From Sideroxydans sp. (GTDB taxonomy: Bacteria; Pseudomonadota; Gammaproteobacteria; Burkholderiales; Gallionellaceae), in NCBI GenBank assembly GCA_028707175.1, contig JAQTUV010000002.1, positions 124,001 to 188,000 of the forward strand: a stretch of 64,000 nucleotides of DNA. The letters are read 5' to 3'. Position numbers and translations under genes: made by a program. A model generated the notes under the pieces. It worked only from the letters and a program-made list of their open reading frames with translations. It had not been told where the DNA came from and made no database searches. This document shows positions 1 through 7,972 of the stretch, piece after piece (positions within the stretch are counted from its first letter, which is position 1; each line of letters opens with the position of its first letter).

Positions 1-1
1 C

Positions 2-178
2 CTTCATTCAGAAGGCCAACCCACTACGATCATCACGCACACATGTACCGCCAGCATCGGCGTGAACGTTTTTCATGGCAGTGCAACAATCACAACTGAG
101 GAGGTGTTGTCCAATGCTGATGCAGCGATGTACATCGCTAAACAACAAGGCCGCAATTCCATCCACTTCATTACATGA
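2..178 (+). CDS. C-terminal end of a GGDEF-domain protein (diguanylate cyclase), truncated by window edge
   Basis: Reading from base 2 gives 58 residues and a TGA at 176-178. The visible part contains TASIGV, then a segment ending NADAAMYIAKQQGRNSIHF. This is the typical final part of a GGDEF domain: the beta-strand TxSxGV and the A-x-x-ALYxAKxxGRN helix. The catalytic GGDEF loop lies upstream of the window, so activity cannot be judged. The protein ends immediately after the domain. The gene converges on the LytR-like regulator with a gap of about 25 bases. GGDEF proteins make cyclic di-GMP, which may matter because the window also encodes a c-di-GMP-binding-type pilus ATPase, though no direct link is shown. 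Confidence 0.88.
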   Translation, partial: LHSEGQPTTIITHTCTASIGVNVFHGSATITTEEVLSNADAAMYIAKQQGRNSIHFIT

Positions 179-203
179 AATAGTCAGACATCTTCCAATC
201 CCC

Positions 204-944
204 TCACATCTGCCTAAAAAGATGCGCATAGCTGCGGCTCACCGCGACCTTCTCCACCCTGTCTTTCAACGAGAGCGACACCTTGCCCAATAGGTCGTGA
301 TGTGCAGAAACGATCTGCTTCGCATTCACGAGTGTTCCACGATGCACTTGCCAGAATTGTTCTGCATCAAGTTGCTCGATGAGGTCTTTGAGCGGGGTGC
401 GCAACAACAGCTCGGCATCGCGAGTAAGGACGGTGGTGTATTTGTCGGCTGATTGGAAGTAACACACCTCATCCACCGCCACCATGCGTACCGTCTGCCC
501 AACTTGGATGCGCAACCAGCGTAGTGGCTCTGGCTTAGCAGGCGTGGCGAGTAACTTCTGTAAACGCGACATCATCGCGTCGGGAACAAACATGCTGCCT
601 TGTTGCAAGCGCTCCACGCAGCGCTCCAAACGTTCATCCGAAACAGGCTTTAATAAATAATCCACGGCAGCTTGTTCGAATGCTTGCACGGCATGGTCAT
701 CGAACGCTGTGACGAAAACTAATCGCGTGGCTGATGTTGCACTCCGCGCGGCATCTAAACCACTCTGCCCCGGCATACGAATATCGAGAAAGGCGATGTC
801 GGGTTTAAGCTCGGTCAATGCGCGCTCCGCAGCAATACCATCATGCACGACTGCGATGATCTTGAGCTCTGGCCATAACTGAACGAGGCGACGGCGCAAG
901 TCCTCGGCAAGATGCTGTTCGTCATCGGCGATGAGGGCTCTCAT
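204..944 (-). CDS. LytTR-family response regulator (AlgR/LytR-like)
   Basis: 246 residues. An N-terminal receiver domain (about 1-120) has the acidic pocket DD at 7-8, the expected phospho-acceptor D54 in FLDIRMP, and K-P in YLLKPV near 106. A C-terminal LytTR DNA-binding domain (about 140-246) contains the typical VCYFQSADKYTTV and FWQVHRGTLVN segments. Its start overlaps the stop of the upstream sensor kinase by four bases (ATGA), so the two are translationally coupled. It is the last gene of the nine-gene envelope operon, which suggests it controls that operon or an envelope response. Family assignment is firm; the target genes are inferred. Confidence 0.93.
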   Translation of the reverse strand: MRALIADDEQHLAEDLRRRLVQLWPELKIIAVVHDGIAAERALTELKPDIAFLDIRMPGQSGLDAARSATSATRLVFVTAFDDHAVQAFEQAAVDYLLKPVSDERLERCVERLQQGSMFVPDAMMSRLQKLLATPAKPEPLRWLRIQVGQTVRMVAVDEVCYFQSADKYTTVLTRDAELLLRTPLKDLIEQLDAEQFWQVHRGTLVNAKQIVSAHHDLLGKVSLSLKDRVEKVAVSRSYAHLFRQM

Positions 945-1933
945 CGTGGCAACTCCAAGATAGCAGCGACACCGCCGTTGTGACCGTTTTGAATCGTCAG
1001 GCGACCACGCTCGCCATACAAAGTCGCCAGTCGGGCACGGATGTTTGCCAATCCTGTCCCGCCCCCCTCTTTGCTGATCAATCCAACGCCGGTATCACTC
1101 ACCTCGATACGCAACAGAGTGTCGGTCAGAGATGCGCGAATTTGAATCTCGCCGCCGCCGATCTTAGGTTCGATTCCGTGACGCACCGCATTCTCTACCA
1201 GCGGTTGCAACAACATCGGCGGAAACACTTTGCTGCGCGCCTCCTCATCTACATCTGTCGTCCAACGCAATCGATCCCCGAAGCGTATTTTCAGAATCTG
1301 TAAATAATTCTCCAGCATCTCCAACTCATCACCCAAGGTGGCGTTGTCGCTCCGTGCGCGCACCAGTGCGATACGTAACCAATCATTTAATCGCTCAAGC
1401 AACTTCTTCGATAGTGCTGGGTCACTGTCGATGAGACTGCTGACGTTCGCCAAGGTGTTGAACAGAAAATGCGGCTCGATCTGCGCTTGCAACATTTTGA
1501 GTTGTGCTTCCATCTGGCGCTTCTCGCTCTCCATCTCGTTCAACCGGCGTTGCTTCACCTCCGCGCCAAGTTGTTCGATACGTTGATTAAGGAGGTAGGC
1601 AATACTGCCGATGCCACCGAAAAACAGCCCGATAATCACTGCCACCCATGCTTGTGGATTGCTCCAATCTCCTGCCCCAGTGATCCAAGCACCTAAGGTG
1701 ACACCGAAGACGATGCTGCCAGGAAACGTGAAGGCTAGCATTCCCCAACGCCAACGCTTGTCGGTGATATGGCATATCACCGATGCATTCGCCGCATAAA
1801 TAGAAAGTCCGATGCACTGCGAAAACACCATGTTGTCCCAGAAGCCTCCGCCAAATCCCACTGCCGTCAACAATCCCGCTATGGCGGTGTTGAACAAGAT
1901 GTTAGCGAAGGTAGTAAAAATAATATTGAGCAT
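941..1933 (-). CDS. LytS/AlgZ-type sensor histidine kinase
   Basis: 330 residues. Three or four hydrophobic segments lie in the first ~115 residues, followed by a coiled-coil-like linker rich in E, K and Q. A His_kinase domain carries the phospho-acceptor H155 in IEPHFLFNT. The C-terminal ATPase domain has an N box (LVENAVRHGIEP) and glycine boxes (DTGVGL, GTGLANIRARL). This arrangement is typical of LytS/AlgZ/YehU kinases that pair with LytTR regulators. It is coupled by a four-base overlap to the regulator downstream and follows the outer-membrane-protein gene by 21 bases. There is no recognisable periplasmic sensor domain, so the signal may be sensed in the membrane. Confidence 0.92.
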   Translation of the reverse strand: MLNIIFTTFANILFNTAIAGLLTAVGFGGGFWDNMVFSQCIGLSIYAANASVICHITDKRWRWGMLAFTFPGSIVFGVTLGAWITGAGDWSNPQAWVAVIIGLFFGGIGSIAYLLNQRIEQLGAEVKQRRLNEMESEKRQMEAQLKMLQAQIEPHFLFNTLANVSSLIDSDPALSKKLLERLNDWLRIALVRARSDNATLGDELEMLENYLQILKIRFGDRLRWTTDVDEEARSKVFPPMLLQPLVENAVRHGIEPKIGGGEIQIRASLTDTLLRIEVSDTGVGLISKEGGGTGLANIRARLATLYGERGRLTIQNGHNGGVAAILELPR

Positions 1934-1954
1934 GATTCGATTATGTTCGCGTCA

Positions 1955-3184
1955 TCAATGCAACGCCACCTTCACCCCCAGCGTAACGCTGCGGGTGAAT
2001 AACGACGATGCCTCTTGCTGAGCTGTGCTACTCGTCACTGTTGCGCTTATAAATCCGCTGACGCGCTCATGCAAAGTTGCCTCGCCGTAGGCACCCAATT
2101 CCTGCCCCACATCGGTCAGGTTGCGCGTGTACATCATGCGCCAGTAACTTTCACTCTCCATCAGATTGCTCTGCCACACCAGATGCACATAGTCACGGCC
2201 CAACAAACGCGGCGCCATGCCCAGTGCTTGGCCTGCCACCAATGGCGAACTCGCTGCGCGCGAGAAATACGCCGCCTCTTGTGCCATGGTGTACCCGTGG
2301 TTGTCACGCAGATATTCAGCGGTCAGTGATTGGCCATCAGGCAAGGTATAGGTCGCGCCAACGAGCGCGGTGTTACGACGAGGTGATGCGGCAAGCACAC
2401 TGAATGGTTGTGCAACATCCGCAGGAGATTGCAATGAAATCAACTGCTCGGACGAGCCGATCTCCGCGTACAGCAAGGTCTCATCCCCCACAGAATACTG
2501 ACCGTGCGCACCATAGAAAGCAGCGTTCAGCGCTGCTTTCGCAACGACTACACCGACTGCATAACCATCACCGCGTTGATCGGCTTTGAGTAGCCACGTG
2601 TTTCGCCATTCATCAGCCGCAGGTGCTACGCGCCCCGCACCGACGACGCGCGCCAAAGTGAAGCTACTCTGCATGTCGGGTGTCCAGGTCACTTTAACCG
2701 TATCCATCCCGATCAACTCACGCATAGGATCGCTGCGCCCATTGTCGAAATAGAACGGACTAGACGGCGAACGGAACTGTGCTGCCCCCCAGTTCAACAC
2801 CTCGCGCCCTGCGGCCACGTTCAATTCCTCGCTGGCACTCACACGCAGTTGCCACTGACTCAAATAGCCGTCATTTTTTTGTGACGTATTCGCAGCGCCA
2901 CGTTGCTGTTGCGCCAGCAAGATAGGGCGTGCAGTGAATCGAAGCACGTCGTTCTCGGCTTTGAAGTTCAAGCGCAACTCTGCCGTATCACTACGTTTTG
3001 GCAAATTGGCGATCTGGTTATTAGGATTCAACACGCTGTCTGTGCGTAGTGTCGTTGCATTGGCATAACCATAGAGCGTGCCATCCCATGAGGTGCTCCA
3101 GTTCGACTCTTCGGCATACCCTGCGCTACTGGCCATGAACAGCAACGAGACCAGATTCACTTTTGATCGAATTCCCACTTTCAC
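1955..3184 (-). CDS. Putative outer-membrane beta-barrel protein of the envelope operon
   Basis: 409 residues with an N-terminal signal peptide ending near SAGYA. The mature part shows alternating polar/hydrophobic stretches and many aromatic residues, as in outer-membrane barrels. Motifs include ELRLNFKAEND, LNWGAAQFRSPSSPFYF and a C-terminal strand VTLGVKVALH. The body resembles DUF1302/porin-like barrels that follow a LolA-like gene in other proteobacteria; that family link is a weak recognition. The longest start is GTG at 3184, directly abutting a GGGGA. A GTG at 3178 has better spacing to that Shine-Dalgarno and may be the true start. The gene lies 10 bases after the small OMP gene. Function is unknown; a channel or receptor partner for the ABC/LolA-like proteins is an inference. 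Confidence 0.82.
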   Translation of the reverse strand: MKVGIRSKVNLVSLLFMASSAGYAEESNWSTSWDGTLYGYANATTLRTDSVLNPNNQIANLPKRSDTAELRLNFKAENDVLRFTARPILLAQQQRGAANTSQKNDGYLSQWQLRVSASEELNVAAGREVLNWGAAQFRSPSSPFYFDNGRSDPMRELIGMDTVKVTWTPDMQSSFTLARVVGAGRVAPAADEWRNTWLLKADQRGDGYAVGVVVAKAALNAAFYGAHGQYSVGDETLLYAEIGSSEQLISLQSPADVAQPFSVLAASPRRNTALVGATYTLPDGQSLTAEYLRDNHGYTMAQEAAYFSRAASSPLVAGQALGMAPRLLGRDYVHLVWQSNLMESESYWRMMYTRNLTDVGQELGAYGEATLHERVSGFISATVTSSTAQQEASSLFTRSVTLGVKVALH

Positions 3185-3194
3185 TCCCCTTTAT

Positions 3195-3668
3195 TCAGTA
3201 CGTCAGCGACAAGCCCGCACTCAGCGCATATCCAACTTTGGTCTTGCTCCCGAACATCACATCATTGCGCAAGGTGACGAAGGGTTTGATCGCATCTGGG
3301 GTGGCTGGCTCCCACCCCAAGTTACTCACCAGACCTGGAGCGTTCAGCACACCTCCACCTTGACCAAAATATCCGATGCTCCCTATCGACATATTGAACC
3401 AACCAAATTTGCGCTGTTCCAGCACGATCCCCACCGCCAAATAATCACCTTGTGATGTGTTGACCCGACTCAGTTCCAGTCCGTATTTCTGCCTATCGTT
3501 CGCATTCAGTAGCAAGCGTGTCCCAGCATGTTGATAGCTCTTTCCCTCCAGCATTCCAAAACCAAGTTGAGGCCGCACAGTCATATCTCCGTCTGCCAGT
3601 GCGTTACTACTAATCAGTGCGAATGCCAGCCAGATCATCGCTCGCATCAAGTGTCTTTCAGCGGTCAT
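3195..3668 (-). CDS. Small predicted outer-membrane barrel protein, unknown function
   Basis: 157 residues. An N-terminal hydrophobic signal (MIWLAFALISSNALA) is followed by short amphipathic beta-type segments with many Gly, Tyr and Phe residues. The C-terminal end, GYALSAGLSLTY, ends in an aromatic residue as OMP C-termini do. Its ATG overlaps the stop of the LolA-like gene by four bases. An alternative start at 3647 (MRAMIWL) would give a tighter signal peptide. I do not recognise the family. Size and pattern suggest an eight-strand barrel. Its place between the LolA-like protein and the larger barrel implies a shared envelope task. Confidence 0.75.
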   Translation of the reverse strand: MTAERHLMRAMIWLAFALISSNALADGDMTVRPQLGFGMLEGKSYQHAGTRLLLNANDRQKYGLELSRVNTSQGDYLAVGIVLEQRKFGWFNMSIGSIGYFGQGGGVLNAPGLVSNLGWEPATPDAIKPFVTLRNDVMFGSKTKVGYALSAGLSLTY

Positions 3669-4408
3669 CGCATCTGCCCCAGATCGAATTCCGATGCGGC
3701 GACTCGCTTCACTTTCACCGATCCGAATTCCATCACCGTCTCCGCATCGATGAGTGCATCTCGAATCGTCATCTTGCTGATGAAGGGAATGCGTTTGCCG
3801 TCATGCTCGATGGTGCTGTCGTATTCGAAATGCGCGGTCTTGAGCAGTTTGCCACTGACCGATTGGAACTCCGCTTTGACACCGACCAAACGTTTGACTG
3901 ATACCCAGTAGCGGATCTTGTCGTAGGTGGCACGTTTGTGTTTCGCCTTCAGGTCTAGCACGTAGCACGGCTCGCCATCGACACTCTCGTTGCCACTCAT
4001 CTGTGCTTCGTAATCGCCTGCGTAGTTGGTCGCGGCGATGTCGCCGTTCGACGCCTGTCCACTCATGCGCTGACGTGGCGAGATGGGAATGGGTTTGGAC
4101 AATCCAGGTTTGGTGAGCCACATATTGCGCTCCACCTGCAATATTCTGGAGCCTTTGGAGCGCACTGGCTCCAACACTTCCGCCACACTGGATTCATCCA
4201 CCGCCTTCACTACGAGACGTTGCGGCTCATCGACCTTGTCACCATCGCGCGAATTGAGCTTGATCTCCCACACGATACCGGGCAACCCGCCACCACGCGC
4301 CTGATCGGAACTGGTTAGGATGCTGTGTGCATCGGGTGCGGCATAGACTGCCCCTACCAGCATTAAAAGTGAGGCGAGTGTGCCTATTTGCGATTTGATA
4401 TTTTTCAT
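3665..4408 (-). CDS. LolA-like outer-membrane lipoprotein-sorting family protein
   Basis: 247 residues with a signal peptide (cleavage near VYAAP). The body resembles the periplasmic family annotated 'outer membrane lipoprotein-sorting protein', a LolA/LolB-like open beta-barrel fold. Visible features are WLTKPGLSKPIPISPRQRMSGQASNGDIAATNY, cited here only as a landmark near residues 97-130, then paired strands with CYVLDLKAK, YWVSVKRLVGVKAEF and KRIPFISKMTI. This differs from the housekeeping LolA at 11989-12603, so it is a paralogue with a specialised cargo. Members commonly sit beside MMPL or FtsX-type exporters, as here. It probably carries a lipid or lipoprotein across the periplasm for the adjacent ABC exporter; that role is inferred from family and context. 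Confidence 0.85.
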   Translation of the reverse strand: MKNIKSQIGTLASLLMLVGAVYAAPDAHSILTSSDQARGGGLPGIVWEIKLNSRDGDKVDEPQRLVVKAVDESSVAEVLEPVRSKGSRILQVERNMWLTKPGLSKPIPISPRQRMSGQASNGDIAATNYAGDYEAQMSGNESVDGEPCYVLDLKAKHKRATYDKIRYWVSVKRLVGVKAEFQSVSGKLLKTAHFEYDSTIEHDGKRIPFISKMTIRDALIDAETVMEFGSVKVKRVAASEFDLGQMR

Positions 4409-4422
4409 GTTCCACCATCCAT

Positions 4423-5403
4423 TCAGTTAAGCGAGTTCGGTTTATCAAAAAATTCAGTGATCGTTTTCACGCTCCACTCAGGATTGAGCGTCAGCATGTT
4501 ATGCCCCATCGCTTTTGCCTGAACGTGCTGCGTTTGCTTTGGCATGAGGGGCATGTTGAATCTCTGTTGATAGGCATAACCAATGAAGCTGCATTCACTG
4601 CTGACCATCATCAGTTGGCCTTGATAGGCGGAAATACCTCGCGTCAGGTCATATTGAAATTTCGCTGGATCATTCAGCACTGGCTTCAACATATTGGCGA
4701 ACGCGCCATAACCCGCGCGATTAAAAGCATCCTGCGGCATCGCCTCTCCATCACATTGATAAGGTGCGCCGGGTTTGGCTCGATTCATCATGCGTGTCAT
4801 CACATAGTCGAAACGTTCGTGCCCATCTTGAGTCGATACAAACGGAGTGCTCGCCAAGTATCCCAACATAGGCAAAGCGTCCCACCAAGATTGCGAAGCT
4901 TTCAGCCTGCTCACGAATTCTATGGCCGTTCGTTGCGTCAACATGCCGGGCTCGACCACGACCGCATGGCTCACCTTTTCTGGGTGTTGCCCCAGATAGG
5001 CGATCACCAACATCGCGCCCCATGAATGTCCAATCAGCCTGACTTTCTCGCTGCCACCGTAATGGGAAACAAGCGCATCCAAATCAGCCAAACTGCTTTC
5101 CAAGGTGAGCACTTCTTGTGCGACGCGGGGTGATAGCCCTGTCCCGCGTTGATCGTAAAAAATCACATGATTCTTTTTTGCCAACGCATCAATCGAGTAT
5201 AGATATTTTGAATCCCCACCCGGCCCGCCGTGCACCACGATAAGCGGCGGAAGCTGACGATCACCCAGTTCCCTCACATGGAATTTGTATCCATCAAGTT
5301 CGACGAAGGGCAATGTCGCATCGTGCTCGACCGTAGGAGTCACCGATACACACCCCGTCAGCATCAACATCAATCCTCCCAGCAAAATATGGCTGCTACG
5401 CAT
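4423..5403 (-). CDS. Alpha/beta-hydrolase lipoprotein (proline iminopeptidase-like)
   Basis: 326 residues. A lipobox, LMLTGC with Cys18, predicts a lipoprotein. The fold is alpha/beta hydrolase, with oxyanion motif HGGPGG at 58-63, the D-Q-R-G-T-G segment at 84-89, the nucleophile elbow GHSWGA with Ser127, and a likely catalytic His in MGHNML near the C-terminus. HGGPGG and DQRGTG are characteristic of the proline iminopeptidase/tricorn-interacting-factor group. A cell-envelope-anchored hydrolase inside an ABC/LolA-like operon is unusual. It may process a peptide, lactone or acyl group handled by the exporter. The substrate cannot be told from sequence. It follows the permease after a 48-base gap that contains a hairpin repeat. 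Confidence 0.88.
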   Translation of the reverse strand: MRSSHILLGGLMLMLTGCVSVTPTVEHDATLPFVELDGYKFHVRELGDRQLPPLIVVHGGPGGDSKYLYSIDALAKKNHVIFYDQRGTGLSPRVAQEVLTLESSLADLDALVSHYGGSEKVRLIGHSWGAMLVIAYLGQHPEKVSHAVVVEPGMLTQRTAIEFVSRLKASQSWWDALPMLGYLASTPFVSTQDGHERFDYVMTRMMNRAKPGAPYQCDGEAMPQDAFNRAGYGAFANMLKPVLNDPAKFQYDLTRGISAYQGQLMMVSSECSFIGYAYQQRFNMPLMPKQTQHVQAKAMGHNMLTLNPEWSVKTITEFFDKPNSLN

Positions 5404-5421
5404 ATCGACCTCGAATCAAAC

Positions 5422-5450
5422 GTGTGGGCACAACAGCGTGCCCACCCTAC
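5422..5450. repeat. Short palindromic repeat between permease and hydrolase genes
   Basis: The inverted repeat GTGTGGGCAC / GTGCCCACCCTAC has a short CAACA-type loop and fills most of the 48-base gap between the permease stop and the hydrolase start. It can form a stable hairpin in either transcript. It looks like a dispersed palindromic unit related in style to the GTAGG...CCTAC elements elsewhere in the window, but its core is different. It may act as an intra-operon processing or stabilising hairpin. Confidence 0.6.
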
Positions 5451-5451
5451 C

Positions 5452-6714
5452 TTAAACATGCCCCAACGCATCGATGATGTCCTTCTTTGCCGCACGTCTT
5501 GCCGGCATGTACGCGGCTAGTGTACCCACCACGCCCATCATGATGAAGGTGAAGAAGATGCGCCCCGTATCCATGTCCACCAGCAAGGGAACAGCGCTAG
5601 CACTGTTGGGCGGTGTGTAGGAAATGTTCGCCACGTTGATACCCCAACGCACGCCCAACGCGATGAGCAAGCCAGTGACACAACCGATCAAGGTGAGCAA
5701 CATCGACTCCAACGTGAACAAACGGATCACACCACTGCGCTTCAGCCCAATGGCGCGCAAGGTACCGATCTCACGGGTACGCTCGATGACGGTCATGCCC
5801 ATAGAATTCGCCACACTCATGATGACGACCGTGATGACGATGCTGAAGATGAAGCCGAAGATCATGTCGAACATGCCGTGCACCTGAGTGTAGAAATCGG
5901 ACAGCTCTTGCCAAGTTTTGATCTCCACCTCATAACCCGCTGCCGAGAGCTTTTTCGACAGCACCTCACGCATCGGCTCGGTCTGCTCCACATCATCAAG
6001 CAACACCGTCAATCTGTCGGCACGTCCTTCTGCATCCAACAGCGATTGCGCCAACGCCAACGAGACAAAGGCAAACTTGTCGTTGCTGCCTGCGTTGCCC
6101 GTGTTGAATGAGTTGCCCAATGTGATGTCGGCAGCATTGGCTTGCCCGCTGAGGGTGTTCACCAACACCTGCGCCTGATCGCCTTCTTTCAGATGCAGCA
6201 ACTCGGCCAGCCCTTCGCTCAAGCCCACCACTTCGGGACGTTCGCTGTCCAAACGCATGCGCATATTGTCGAACATACCGCTGTTGCGCTCCTCCTCGGT
6301 CAGCGCGCCGGAGCGTAGCTTCTCCACCGCTTCCGGCGCGATTCCCTCTGCGATGAAGATGGTGCTAGCGCGGCCATTGCTGGCTAATCCACTCAATCCC
6401 AATCGGGGCGCGACCATCTCGACGTGGGGCCCCTCTTTCGTCATCTTGCTGATAGCTGATACCTCAGCCGCAGTGAGCAGATACTTCTCGGGATCGAGCT
6501 TGCCTTCGGTGCGCATGCCTTTTTTGTAGATCGTCAGGTGACCCAACATCTCGCCGTGGATGGACTGACGACCCAGACCGTCATACACGTTGTGCGTGTA
6601 ACCCGCGAACAGCGAGATGGCCGCAAAACCAAAGGCGATGGCAAGCAAGGTCACCATCGAACGGCGGCGATTGCGCATCAGGCCGCGCAGTGCCAATTTG
6701 AATAAGTTCTTCAT
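5452..6714 (-). CDS. ABC transporter permease, FtsX/LolC-MacB type
   Basis: 420 residues. One N-terminal membrane segment (about 20-40, after RNRRRSM) is followed by a large periplasmic domain (~45-280) and a C-terminal FtsX domain with three membrane segments (about 285-310, 340-360, 385-405). The cytoplasmic coupling motif ERTREIGTLRAIG lies just before the second C-terminal segment. This is the type-VII/MacB-LolCE permease topology, used for mechanotransmission or lipoprotein extraction rather than classic transmembrane pumping. Its start overlaps the ATPase stop by four bases. It is followed by the hydrolase and LolA-like genes, so the exporter probably hands a hydrophobic or lipidated substrate to the periplasm. 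Confidence 0.93.
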   Translation of the reverse strand: MKNLFKLALRGLMRNRRRSMVTLLAIAFGFAAISLFAGYTHNVYDGLGRQSIHGEMLGHLTIYKKGMRTEGKLDPEKYLLTAAEVSAISKMTKEGPHVEMVAPRLGLSGLASNGRASTIFIAEGIAPEAVEKLRSGALTEEERNSGMFDNMRMRLDSERPEVVGLSEGLAELLHLKEGDQAQVLVNTLSGQANAADITLGNSFNTGNAGSNDKFAFVSLALAQSLLDAEGRADRLTVLLDDVEQTEPMREVLSKKLSAAGYEVEIKTWQELSDFYTQVHGMFDMIFGFIFSIVITVVIMSVANSMGMTVIERTREIGTLRAIGLKRSGVIRLFTLESMLLTLIGCVTGLLIALGVRWGINVANISYTPPNSASAVPLLVDMDTGRIFFTFIMMGVVGTLAAYMPARRAAKKDIIDALGHV

Positions 6715-7409
6715 GCCATCACCTCATCACTCACGATATTGCCATCGCGCAAAAGTATCTTTCTATCCACATGATCGAGCAGACGCGGATCATGCGTCGT
6801 AAACACGAAGGTCACCTTGCGCGCACGGTTCATCTCGCGCATCAAGTCCACCACCATGCGGCTATTCTCCGAATCCAGATTTGCAGTCGGCTCATCGGCG
6901 ATAACCAATTTTGGGTTCACCACCAAGGCACGCGCGATGGCGACGCGCTGACGTTGCCCGCCGGAGAGTTTATCTGGCAAGGAATTCACAAAACGTTCCA
7001 GCCCCACATCGACCAAAGCCGCAGCCGCACGCTTGCGCGCTTCAGCTTCTGCGACACCTTGTATCTGCAAAGGCAACATCACGTTCTCTAACGCGGAGAG
7101 GACGGGGACGAGATTGAAGTTCTGGAACACAAAGCCCAGCTTCTGACTGCGAAACTCGGTGAGCGCATCGTCTGCCAGCGCATGGGTGTCTTGGCCGTCG
7201 AAATTCACCGTACCCGCTGTGGGCGAATCGATGAGGCCGATGATGTTCATCAAGGTGGATTTGCCGCTACCGGACGGCCCCCACACGGCAAGGAACTCGC
7301 CCGCATGGATGTCCAAGTCGATGCTGTTGAGCGCATCGATGTGAGTCTCACCCAACATGAAGCGGCGTTTGATGTTGCGTAGTTTCAGGATAGGAGTTGT
7401 GTCGCTCAT
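6711..7409 (-). CDS. ABC transporter ATPase, LolD/MacB family
   Basis: 232 residues, the usual length of the LolD/FtsE/MacB group. Walker A GPSGSGKST is at 44-52, the Q-loop QNFNL begins at 96, the ABC signature LSGGQ is at 148-152, Walker B LVIADE is at 168-173, and an H-loop His lies near 206 (TTHDPRL). It is expected to drive the permease encoded directly downstream, whose ATG overlaps its stop. It follows the DUF2141 gene by eight bases. Subfamily assignment is firm; substrate unknown. Confidence 0.95.
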   Translation of the reverse strand: MSDTTPILKLRNIKRRFMLGETHIDALNSIDLDIHAGEFLAVWGPSGSGKSTLMNIIGLIDSPTAGTVNFDGQDTHALADDALTEFRSQKLGFVFQNFNLVPVLSALENVMLPLQIQGVAEAEARKRAAAALVDVGLERFVNSLPDKLSGGQRQRVAIARALVVNPKLVIADEPTANLDSENSRMVVDLMREMNRARKVTFVFTTHDPRLLDHVDRKILLRDGNIVSDEVMA

Positions 7410-7416
7410 GGTTGCC

Positions 7417-7830
7417 TCACTGCAAGTGAATAGTTTGAGTAGTCACGCCCTCGCCTACTTTGAATGCAGCATCGGCGAACTTGGGCGGACCAAAACGACC
7501 TTTTGCATCGCGCGAGATACCAACAGGCTCTTGGGGGATACCGATGAAGTTGCTGTCCAATACGCGATTGCCATTCACATCGGCGAACGCCGCCACCGCG
7601 TATTCGCCAGGCGCGATATTTGGAATGGATAGCTCCGTCTTGTCGCCTGTGGCAATCACAGCGCTTTGGATGGATTTGCCATCCTTGGTCGGAAAGTCAT
7701 CCGCATTGGAATGAACTGCCACAAACAAACGCTTACCGCTGATGCTCTTGCCGAGTAAAGTCAATTTCAACTCCCCCGCCTGAGCGGTGAGCGAAAAAAC
7801 TATTGCAAACAATAATGCTGTGAATTTCAT
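7417..7830 (-). CDS. DUF2141 family secreted protein, first gene of the envelope operon
   Basis: 137 residues from the ATG at 7828-7830, chosen because it begins a good signal peptide (MKFTALLFAIVFSLTAQA) and is preceded by GGGAGG at suitable spacing. A longer reading frame upstream lacks this. The mature protein is a compact beta-rich domain with GEYAVAAFADVNGNRVLDSNFIGIPQEP, cited as a landmark around residues 75-105. This pattern (Y-A-x-x-x-F-x-D-x-N-x-N-x-x-L-D) defines DUF2141. The family's biochemical role is not established. Its position at the operon head suggests a periplasmic accessory of the ABC system. Confidence 0.87.
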   Translation of the reverse strand: MKFTALLFAIVFSLTAQAGELKLTLLGKSISGKRLFVAVHSNADDFPTKDGKSIQSAVIATGDKTELSIPNIAPGEYAVAAFADVNGNRVLDSNFIGIPQEPVGISRDAKGRFGPPKFADAAFKVGEGVTTQTIHLQ

Positions 7831-7869
7831 AGCGCCTCCCGTGTTGTTAACAGGATGCACTCTAGAGGC

Positions 7870-7878
7870 GACGAATGG
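7870..7878 (-). promoter_or_regulatory. Possible AlgR-type binding site upstream of the envelope operon
   Basis: The minus strand reads CCATTCGTC, one mismatch from the AlgR consensus CCGTTCGTC. It sits about 40 bases upstream of the first gene's ATG. The operon ends with an AlgR-like LytTR regulator, so autoregulation is plausible. A nine-base near match can arise by chance. Confidence 0.25.
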
Positions 7879-7894
7879 GAAGCGCTAGCGCAAA

Positions 7895-7926
7895 GCGATG
7901 AAACGTAGAAAACGGGGAGCGAACTG
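7895..7926. repeat. Direct repeat, copy 1 (GAAACGTAGAAAACG type)
   Basis: This 32-base stretch matches 8711-8742 almost exactly, with the shared core GAAACGTAGAAAACG followed by GGAGCGA. The two copies are in the same orientation about 0.8 kb apart. They flank the DUF2269 gene on either side. The unit is not part of an obvious gene. Confidence 0.6.
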
Positions 7927-7972
7927 CTGATGAGTCCGCCATCCCGGCAAAGACTGTGGTGAAGTTCACCGT

